Shown here in pieces: positions 4,833 through 9,485 of a stretch of 9,485 nucleotides of DNA; the stretch's first letter is position 1; the number at the start of each line of letters is the position of its first letter. Under the pieces are notes generated by a model. That model worked only from the letters and a program-made list of their open reading frames with translations, searched no databases and had not been told where the DNA came from. The stretch lies in contig CAMYQS010000035.1 in NCBI GenBank assembly GCA_947296835.1, forward strand, positions 1-9,485, in the 5' to 3' direction. This DNA comes from an uncultured Atopostipes sp. (lineage in GTDB: Bacteria; Bacillota; Bacilli; Lactobacillales; Carnobacteriaceae_A). The translations under genes and the position numbers were made by a program.

Positions 4833-6176
4833 CTATGCTTTATCAATCGACTTTCCCATACCTTCTAAAATGAAGGCTTCTTTATCTGCATCTGGAACCA
4901 TCGAGCCACCTGTTCCCCATGCGATATGTGTCGCATGCTCAAGCTTGTCTACAAGATTATGTTCTTTTAGGTACGCTTGGCCTTCTTCAGACCCCATTAA
5001 TTTAAATGGTCCTGGTAACCCAGCAACTGCTGCTGGTTCTAAGAAAATTTCTTCTTGTTGATATAAATTTGTAAGTAGTGCTTTAAATGTATCATCTTTC
5101 AAGGTATAACTACCACTAAAACAGTTTCTCATTATTTTCGCAACTAATGCAGAGGTACGAGGAACGGCTAAGCCATCCGCGACCGTTAAACCACCTAAAC
5201 CGATGTCTTCGACTGAAATCCCATCATATAATTCAGTGTCTAATCCAATTAACATACTTGGCATTTTCGTTGGCTCCGCAAAAATACAGTGAACGTTATC
5301 GCCAAAAGCATGCTTCAAACCAAATGTAATCCCACTTGGTGATCCACCGATTCCACAAGGTAAATATACAAATAAAGGATGGTCTGCATCAACTTTGATG
5401 TTTTCTTCTTCCAATTGACGTTTCATACGTAAGCCACCAACTGTATAGCCTAAGAATAATTCTTCTGAATATTCATCATCAACAAAGTAGCTCTTCGGGT
5501 CAGCCTCTGAAGCTGCGCGTCCTAGTTCAACTGCCTTTGAGAAGTTCGTTACGTGCTCGACAACTTCAACACCACGCGAACGTAAGTATTCTTTTTTCCA
5601 CTGCTTCGCATCCACCGATACGTGAACCGTCACTTGAAATCCAAGCGCACGCCCCATCGCACCTACACTGATTCCCAAGTTTCCTGTTGTTCCAACCATT
5701 AAGTTGAACTCGGAGAAGAAAATTCGAAATTCTTCACTAGCGAATTTTTCATAACTTTCGTGAATGTTTTTTAACATACCGTGTTCTAAAGCTAACGTTT
5801 CTGCATACTTCAACACTTCATATATTGCTCCGCGGGATTTTATCGTTCCTGAAATAGGTAATAAATCATCCCGTTTAATATAGAAATCACCTGGTAATTT
5901 CATGTCATACTGGTCTTCTAGCCAATCATGCATGTTATTTAATTTTGTTATTTCAGATTCTAATAAGCCTTTATATTGTTTTGTTTCTGGAAAAGCAACT
6001 TCAAAATAAGCCGCAAAACGGTGAAATCGATCTTCAACGTCTTGAACATCTTCGAGCGAATATGTACTTTTCTGATTCGCTTTTTCTACTTTTTCCAATT
6101 GTGGATTTATCCATACAATTTCTTCTTCATTTTTAATTCTATTTAAGCGTTCGGTTTCAGTGATTGATTGAACCAC
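4833..6176 (-). CDS. dsdA: D-serine ammonia-lyase (D-serine dehydratase)
   Basis: DsdA is a PLP enzyme of fold type II that converts D-serine to pyruvate and ammonia, detoxifying D-serine and allowing its use as carbon and nitrogen. At 447 aa it matches the family length. The PLP-binding lysine is Lys113 in SGTIKSRGAIYEVL, followed by the substrate loop VGTTGNLGIS at 161-170 and the phosphate-binding glycine-rich loop PCGIGGSPSG at 273-282. The C-terminal GTGGSMVP is also typical. The start codon is GTG (6176-6174) with AAGGAGAT six to seven bases upstream, and no upstream in-frame ATG has a better site. It is the first gene of a two-gene operon with the guanylate-kinase-like gene and is divergent from a Thr/Ser exporter pair, a context consistent with hydroxy-amino-acid metabolism. 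No LysR-type DsdC regulator is in the window. Confidence 0.94.
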   Translation of the reverse strand: MVQSITETERLNRIKNEEEIVWINPQLEKVEKANQKSTYSLEDVQDVEDRFHRFAAYFEVAFPETKQYKGLLESEITKLNNMHDWLEDQYDMKLPGDFYIKRDDLLPISGTIKSRGAIYEVLKYAETLALEHGMLKNIHESYEKFASEEFRIFFSEFNLMVGTTGNLGISVGAMGRALGFQVTVHVSVDAKQWKKEYLRSRGVEVVEHVTNFSKAVELGRAASEADPKSYFVDDEYSEELFLGYTVGGLRMKRQLEEENIKVDADHPLFVYLPCGIGGSPSGITFGLKHAFGDNVHCIFAEPTKMPSMLIGLDTELYDGISVEDIGLGGLTVADGLAVPRTSALVAKIMRNCFSGSYTLKDDTFKALLTNLYQQEEIFLEPAAVAGLPGPFKLMGSEEGQAYLKEHNLVDKLEHATHIAWGTGGSMVPDADKEAFILEGMGKSIDKA

Positions 6177-6242
6177 GAGATCATCTCCTTACAATTATTA
6201 ATTTCAAGTAGTCTTTGTCATTGTATCATATTTGCGGTTCTA

Positions 6243-6256
6243 CAATACGAATATTG
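6243..6256. promoter_or_regulatory. Palindrome in the dsdA / exporter intergenic region, possible operator
   Basis: CAATA-CGAA-TATTG is a perfect 5-4-5 inverted repeat midway in the 187-base divergent gap. On the dsdA side, GATACAAT (minus strand, near 6220) could supply a -10, but I see no good -35. Any regulator is unknown, and such AT-rich palindromes occur by chance. Confidence 0.25.
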
Positions 6257-6294
6257 GCAAATTTACTAGAAAGAATAGATATCTGAGAGTTTAA

Positions 6295-6333
6295 TTGAAA
6301 AGTGATGAAATCAAATGAAATAATGGTTATACT
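6295..6333 (+). promoter_or_regulatory. Possible promoter of the Thr/Ser exporter pair
   Basis: TTGAAA at 6295-6300 is followed after 18 bases by AATAAT (6319-6324), and a better -10, TATACT, lies at 6328-6333 without a matching -35. One of them probably starts the two-gene transcript; the sequence does not decide which. Confidence 0.35.
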
Positions 6334-6363
6334 AGCAATACGATTTAAGTCAGGGGGATATTT

Positions 6364-7119
6364 ATGGAATTAATTACTTCGAAAGTGCTTGATGTTTGTT
6401 CTGGAATTGGACGACTCATGTTAGAAAATGGTGCTGAAACCTATCGGGTTGAGGATACGGTTTATCGCGTTGCCGTAAATTACGGCATGCAGGGAGTCAG
6501 CGTGTTTTCCGTACCGACCGCTTTAATCATTACCGTTCAAGATCAAACGGGACAAGAGTATACCCGCCTGCATCGAGTGACTGAATTAAAAAGTAATTTA
6601 GGGATTGTATCAGAAGCTAACACATTATCCCGGAAAATTGCTGCACACGAACTTAGCCCCAATGAAGCACTAACAGAATTAGATCTTTTAAATAGACAAG
6701 AACCAACTTATACCGCATTTGAAGAAATTTTAGCTGCTGGATTAATTTGTGCGTTCTTCACGATTATTTTTCTAGGTAACTTTGATGACTTAATTGCCGC
6801 TGGAATCCTTGGCGCAGCAGGCTATGCCATATTTTTATACTCACTTAAAGTCATCAACATTCGTTTTTTTAGTGAGTTGATTGCCTCATTTGCGATTGCT
6901 TGGCTCGCAGTCCTATTGCGTTTCATAGGTATTGGTGACGATATTAATATAGTTATTTTATCGAGTGTTATGACACTCGTACCCGGAAAGGCGATTACAA
7001 ATGGTATTCGAGATTTAATGGCCAGTCATTTTATTTCTGGAGTCAGTGTTTTGGCAGATGCCTTCCTGACAGCCGGAGCTATCGGTGTAGGTGTAGCAAC
7101 CGTCTTATCTTTCATTTAA
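6364..7119 (+). CDS. Threonine/serine exporter family protein, DUF1212 (YjjP/ThrE N-terminal-like) subunit
   Basis: This 251-aa protein corresponds to the N-terminal half of the actinobacterial threonine/serine exporter ThrE and to Escherichia coli YjjP. It has the cytoplasmic amphipathic N-terminal part with NGAETYRVE at 22-30 and a helix-rich linker (85-110). Four to five membrane segments follow from about 120 to the end. VPGKAITNGIRDL at 206-218 is the family's most conserved motif. It acts in the cytoplasmic membrane together with the next gene product, 14 bases downstream. In other bacteria the family exports L-threonine and L-serine, or succinate for YjjPB; the substrate here is inferred, but divergence from dsdA favours serine or threonine. 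The ATG at 6364 has a CAGGGGGA site eight bases upstream. Confidence 0.9.
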   Translation: MELITSKVLDVCSGIGRLMLENGAETYRVEDTVYRVAVNYGMQGVSVFSVPTALIITVQDQTGQEYTRLHRVTELKSNLGIVSEANTLSRKIAAHELSPNEALTELDLLNRQEPTYTAFEEILAAGLICAFFTIIFLGNFDDLIAAGILGAAGYAIFLYSLKVINIRFFSELIASFAIAWLAVLLRFIGIGDDINIVILSSVMTLVPGKAITNGIRDLMASHFISGVSVLADAFLTAGAIGVGVATVLSFI

Positions 7120-7133
7120 GGAGTGTGGAATAG

Positions 7134-7601
7134 ATGTTAATTGATTTTATCCAACATTTTGGCTCAAGTTTCATTACGGCACTTGGGTTTTCAGTTTTAT
7201 ATAATATTCCGCGACGAACGATTGTACCTGCTGGTTTTACAGGTGGAGTCGGTTGGACGGTTTATTTCTTTCTAACAACTTATTTATCAACACAAGGATT
7301 TTTAGCGACAATCATTGCTTCTTTCTGTATCGCGTTTGCGAGCCAGATTTTTGCTCGTCGATTGCGTGCACCGGTTATCGTGTTTACACTACCTGGTTTA
7401 ATTCCATTAGTTCCAGGTGGCATGGCTTATAACATGATGCGGGCTTTCGTAGAAGGCGAAACATTGTTAGGCTTCCAGTTTGCGACAAACACGTTCTTAA
7501 CGGCTGGAGCATTAGCTTTAGGGCTATCGATTAACGGAGCTTTCTTCCAGTTAATCTCGTCACGAAATATCTTTAACCGCGGTTCGAAATACGTCCCTTA
7601 A
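7134..7601 (+). CDS. Threonine/serine exporter family protein, DUF3815/ThrE_2 (YjjB-like) subunit
   Basis: This 155-aa protein matches the C-terminal half of ThrE and E. coli YjjB. It has four or five hydrophobic segments and the motif PGLIPLVPGGMAY at 87-99, characteristic of the family. The AAGGAGTG site overlaps the stop codon of the preceding gene and lies eight bases before the ATG, which implies translational coupling and a one-to-one complex. Its last four bases overlap the stop codon of a convergent small gene on the other strand. No strong terminator follows directly; the only hairpin candidate is the AT-rich 7741-7762 inverted repeat. Confidence 0.9.
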   Translation: MLIDFIQHFGSSFITALGFSVLYNIPRRTIVPAGFTGGVGWTVYFFLTTYLSTQGFLATIIASFCIAFASQIFARRLRAPVIVFTLPGLIPLVPGGMAYNMMRAFVEGETLLGFQFATNTFLTAGALALGLSINGAFFQLISSRNIFNRGSKYVP

Positions 7602-7717
7602 TTTAATGCGAGAAAAACCAATAAAACAGTGATTAATAAGATGCCAAACATTCTTTGGTTTAGTCTCTCAGTCTTTTCAACCATTGGATTTTTCCACTTG
7701 TTTATTTTACGATTCAT
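7598..7717 (-). CDS. Small single-pass membrane protein, 39 aa, unknown function
   Basis: An ATG at 7717 opens a 39-codon frame ending at TAA 7600-7598. The product begins with a basic, polar segment (MNRKINKWKNPMVEKTERLN) and ends with one hydrophobic helix of about 16 residues (FGILLITVLLVFLALN) at the very C-terminus, a layout expected of a tail-anchored, N-in small membrane protein. AGGTGAGG lies four bases before the ATG, an acceptable ribosome binding site. It overlaps the last codons of the exporter gene on the opposite strand by four bases. I do not recognise the family. In favour of a real gene: good start signals, the charge and hydrophobicity layout, and an otherwise empty gap. Against: small size and no clear promoter. 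Confidence 0.55.
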   Translation of the reverse strand: MNRKINKWKNPMVEKTERLNQRMFGILLITVLLVFLALN

Positions 7718-7740
7718 GCGCCTCACCTAAAGTGATGTGA

Positions 7741-7762
7741 TTTTAAAATACCCATTTTAAAA
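7741..7762. repeat. AT-rich perfect inverted repeat (9-bp arms)
   Basis: TTTTAAAAT at 7741-7749 and ATTTTAAAA at 7754-7762 flank ACCC, followed by CTTTTTGG. On the plus strand it could act as a weak terminator for the exporter operon; on the minus strand it lies just upstream of the 39-aa gene and could be a regulator site. The all-AT stem makes either assignment uncertain. Confidence 0.35.
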
Positions 7763-7780
7763 CTTTTTGGTATAAAATCC

Positions 7781-7808
7781 TTGCTTTTAAATTTTATGAG
7801 TGTATGAT
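7781..7808 (+). promoter_or_regulatory. Promoter of the tandem T-box / transporter transcript
   Basis: TTGCTT at 7781-7786 and TATGAT at 7803-7808 are 16 bases apart; the start would be near 7815, just ahead of stem I of the first T-box. TATAAA at 7771-7776 is an alternative -10 with no good -35. Confidence 0.5.
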
Positions 7809-7827
7809 TAGAACAATTCAAACAGAG

Positions 7828-8082
7828 CAATGACGAGAAGAGTAATTTTTAGCTTATAGTGTGAGAGACGCTACGGATGGTGCAAGTAGCGATAAGCAAA
7901 AACGAACCACATCTCCGAGCTGGGCATTGAAAGCAGTAGATGTCTACGTGAGCGAGCGTTAATCGCATACGTTTCTAGTAACGTTTAGAGGTAAATCGTG
8001 CGAGCGGCTTACGAACATAAGGTGGAACCACGAGTAATCGTCCTTTATCCAAGCAATTGGATAAGGGGCGTTTTTGTTTTTC
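7828..8082 (+). promoter_or_regulatory. T-box riboswitch 1
   Basis: This leader binds uncharged tRNA and then prevents termination. Visible elements, in order: CAATG (7828-7832) pairing with CATTG at the base of stem I; AGAGTA (loop E side); an AGAGAC AG-bulge (7864-7869); the apical stem GCTAC/GTAGC (7870-7874 / 7886-7890) holding GGTG; the specifier strand GAAC-CAC-A (7904-7911); and the T-box AAGGTGGAACCACG (8019-8032), followed by the terminator. In the usual GAAC-NNN-A register the specifier is CAC (His). However, the UGGA bulge in the T-box would pair with a U73 discriminator, which suits tRNA-Thr or Gly better than tRNA-His; Thr codons ACC and ACA can be read one base either side. T-box identity is certain; amino-acid specificity is not. 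Confidence 0.93.
8039..8082 (+). terminator. Terminator of T-box 1
   Basis: CGTCCTTTATCCAA (8039-8052) pairs with TTGGATAAGGGGCG (8057-8070) around GCAA, with a TTTTTGTTTTT tail. Its left arm overlaps the antiterminator sequence downstream of the T-box, as the mechanism requires. Confidence 0.92.
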
Positions 8083-8116
8083 TACCCTAATTTTAACCTT
8101 TGAGGGAGCTGATGAC

Positions 8117-8197
8117 ATGGATGATCATCATCATTTACACGAATTGACAAATTGCATATATCATAAAATGAAGACAGGAAAAGAGTATCGTAACTGA
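8117..8197 (+). CDS. 26-codon histidine-rich ORF between the T-boxes (candidate leader peptide)
   Basis: ATG 8117 follows GAGGGAG at an eight-base distance, and the frame ends at TGA 8195-8197. The product begins MDDHHHLHEL and has five histidines in 26 residues, with three consecutive His codons at positions 4-6. Histidine-codon runs near the start of a short ORF are the mark of his-operon leader peptides. It is located after the first T-box terminator, so it is transcribed only when the first T-box reads through, and its last codons overlap the stem I region of T-box 2 (AAGAGTATCG). Translation or stalling could therefore affect folding of the second T-box. It may also be chance or a remnant of a displaced gene. 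No classical attenuator hairpin other than the T-box follows. Confidence 0.4.
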   Translation: MDDHHHLHELTNCIYHKMKTGKEYRN

Positions 8198-8414
8198 TTT
8201 TAAGAGACATCACGTTTGGTGCGAGTGATGATTCAACCGATTCTTACACACCCTGGAATGAAACATCGAACAGATAGTAGATGTTTCCGTGTACGAGCGT
8301 TAATCGTTTGGCGTCCTTGACGCCCCGAGGCAAATTGTGCGAGCAGTTTGTAAAAAAAGGTGGAACCACGAATTAACGTCCTTTCATTTCATTATTGAAA
8401 TGAAGGGCTTTTTA
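8161..8414 (+). promoter_or_regulatory. T-box riboswitch 2
   Basis: A second complete T-box leader directly precedes the transporter gene. Visible: AGAGTA (8182-8187), the AG-bulge AAGAGA (8202-8207), the apical stem CATCAC/GTGATG (8208-8213 / 8225-8230) with TTGGTG, a specifier strand around CTTACACACCC (8243-8253) including CAC followed by A at 8247-8250, a stem GAAACATC/GATGTTTC (8259-8284), and the T-box AAGGTGGAACCACG (8357-8370), identical to that of T-box 1. Stem I is less regular than in T-box 1, and the GAAC preceding the specifier is missing, so its 5' boundary and specifier are uncertain. No separate promoter is convincing, so both T-boxes probably act in series on one transcript. 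Confidence 0.88.
8378..8414 (+). terminator. Terminator of T-box 2
   Basis: GTCCTTTCATTTC (8378-8390) pairs with GAAATGAAGGGC (8397-8408), with one bulged T and a U-rich tail CTTTTTATTTT. It ends 26 bases before the transporter ATG. Confidence 0.9.
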
Positions 8415-8440
8415 TTTTCTTAAAATTAGGAGGAAAACAC

Positions 8441-9485
8441 ATGAACACATTGAAAAAATTAATGATTACGATTTTAACGTTAACAGGTATTTTATTCATT
8501 TCACAAAATAACACAACAATCATGGCAGAAGGTGAAGATAGTCAAGACACTTATGTCATCGGGTTAGACGACACTTTCGCACCGATGGGTTTCAGAGACG
8601 ACCAAGGAGAGTTAGTTGGGTTCGATATTGATTTATCACAAGCCGTCGCTGATGTCCTCGGGTACACGTTCGAGTATCAGCCGATTGACTGGAGCGTAAA
8701 AGAACAAGAATTAAACGCAGGTAATATCGACATGATTTGGAACGGATATGGCGTAACACCCGATCGCGAAGAATTGGTTTTAATGTCAGATGTTTATATT
8801 GAAGATACGCAAATCATCGTCACAAAATCCGATACGGAGCCTATTCAAAATTTAGATGAGTTAATCGGTAAAAAAGTAACGACACAGTCATCGTCAACTG
8901 CTTTACAAATTATGGATGCAGAGTGGCCACAAGAAGTATTGGACGGTATTGAGGAACTGGTCCTCTATCCAAACTACAATAATTCATTTCAAGATTTAGA
9001 TGCTGGTCGTGTAGACGCAGTCGTAGTGGGTGGTGTTTACGGGAATTACGTCGTGAACTTACGTGGCGAAGAAAAATACAATGTCTTCTTAGACGAGTCA
9101 GCTGTTGAACCAATGGCTGTTGGTATGCGTAAATCGGATACAGAATTTGCGGAGGATATTAACGGCGCCTTATCTGAAATTAAAGAAAATGGGACGTATG
9201 ATGAAATCTATCGTAAATGGTTTGGGTCTGCCGGTTTAGAGAAAAGTGAAAGTAGTATTTTTGAAAATATGATCCCTGGCTTATTAAATGGTCTAAAATT
9301 AACACTTGGACTATTTGCGATTGTATTAGTTGTAAGTATTCCGCTTGGATTGCTGTTTGCGATTCCACGTGCGTTTGGGCCAAGCTGGCTAAAAGTATTA
9401 ATCGAAGTGTACGTTTTTGTTATGCGCTCAACACCATTGCTTTTACAATTGATGGTTGTCTTTTTCGGACTGCCTTATCTAGGTA
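8441..9485 (+). CDS. Amino-acid ABC transporter, substrate-binding protein fused to permease (3' end outside window)
   Basis: The frame is open for 348 codons to the right edge. A signal peptide (KK, hydrophobic core, ending near IMA at residue 29) leads into a polar-amino-acid binding domain (about 36-263). This contains APMGFRDDQGELVGFDIDL at 47-65, TPDRE at 106-110 whose Arg is the expected carboxylate ligand, and the SSSTA and DAVVVGG segments. From about residue 280 a HisM/GlnP-type permease domain begins (LLNGLKLTLGLFAIVLVVSIPLG), with MRSTPLLLQL at 328-337. The fusion tethers the receptor to the membrane pore, as in lactic-acid-bacterial GlnP proteins; an ATPase gene is expected downstream. 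AGGAGG lies 7 bases before the ATG. Expression is governed by the two upstream T-boxes, so it probably imports the amino acid of the sensed tRNA (histidine or threonine are the candidates). Confidence 0.93.
   Translation, partial: MNTLKKLMITILTLTGILFISQNNTTIMAEGEDSQDTYVIGLDDTFAPMGFRDDQGELVGFDIDLSQAVADVLGYTFEYQPIDWSVKEQELNAGNIDMIWNGYGVTPDREELVLMSDVYIEDTQIIVTKSDTEPIQNLDELIGKKVTTQSSSTALQIMDAEWPQEVLDGIEELVLYPNYNNSFQDLDAGRVDAVVVGGVYGNYVVNLRGEEKYNVFLDESAVEPMAVGMRKSDTEFAEDINGALSEIKENGTYDEIYRKWFGSAGLEKSESSIFENMIPGLLNGLKLTLGLFAIVLVVSIPLGLLFAIPRAFGPSWLKVLIEVYVFVMRSTPLLLQLMVVFFGLPYLG

Noticed and set aside
4714..5329. Plus-strand ORFs over the guanylate-kinase-like and dsdA genes
   Set aside because: Antisense frames with no start signals; the minus-strand genes explain this DNA fully. 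The same holds for 5945-6136.
8144..8169. Promoter between the two T-boxes (TTGACA ... TAAAAT)
   Set aside because: The -35 is perfect but the spacer is only 14 bases, and no acceptable -10 lies at 16-18 bases. A start here would also be inside the mini-ORF.
8910..9383. Two 67-codon minus-strand ORFs inside the transporter gene
   Set aside because: They lie opposite the binding-protein and permease domains, which are open and motif-complete in the plus strand; their His/Arg/Gln-rich products resemble no protein.

Overview
The window looks like a chromosomal segment of a low-G+C Gram-positive bacterium, most likely a member of Lactobacillales (Carnobacteriaceae or Enterococcaceae-like). The reasons are strong AGGAGG-type ribosome binding sites, U-tailed intrinsic terminators, two tandem T-box leaders, an HrtAB/FtsX-type ABC pair and a fused binding-protein/permease amino-acid transporter. 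The genus assignment is an inference.

Layout from left to right. Bases 1-407 (minus) hold the N-terminal part of a PAP2-family membrane phosphatase that runs off the left edge. Bases 600-2426 (minus) hold a two-gene ABC operon, an FtsX-type permease followed by its ATPase, with its own promoter and a strong terminator. Bases 2427-2953 are a divergent intergenic region. It contains short imperfect repeats, a 42-codon ORF that reads like the first transmembrane helix of a truncated DUF1538 gene, a 24-bp palindrome, and a very good promoter followed by an intrinsic-terminator hairpin in the leader of guaC. Bases 2954-3997 (plus) are guaC, GMP reductase. A 41-bp-period tandem repeat and two terminators separate it from a convergent operon (minus, 6176 to 4264): dsdA, D-serine ammonia-lyase, followed by a guanylate-kinase-like gene. 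Divergent from dsdA, bases 6364-7601 (plus) encode the two halves of a ThrE-type (YjjP/YjjB-like) threonine/serine exporter. A 39-aa single-pass membrane protein lies convergently at 7598-7717 (minus).

From 7781 to 8440 there is no conventional gene. Instead there are two consecutive T-box riboswitches, each with its own terminator, separated by a 26-codon ORF rich in histidine codons with its own ribosome binding site. They precede a secreted binding protein fused to an amino-acid ABC permease (8441 to the right edge).

How the genes fit together: the middle is devoted to purine interconversion (GMP to IMP by GuaC; a GMP kinase paralogue) and to hydroxy-amino-acid handling (D-serine deamination, Thr/Ser export). 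The right part is amino-acid uptake controlled by tRNA charging. The least conventional signals are the guaC leader attenuator, for which I recognise no known riboswitch class, and the histidine-rich mini-ORF lodged between two T-boxes.
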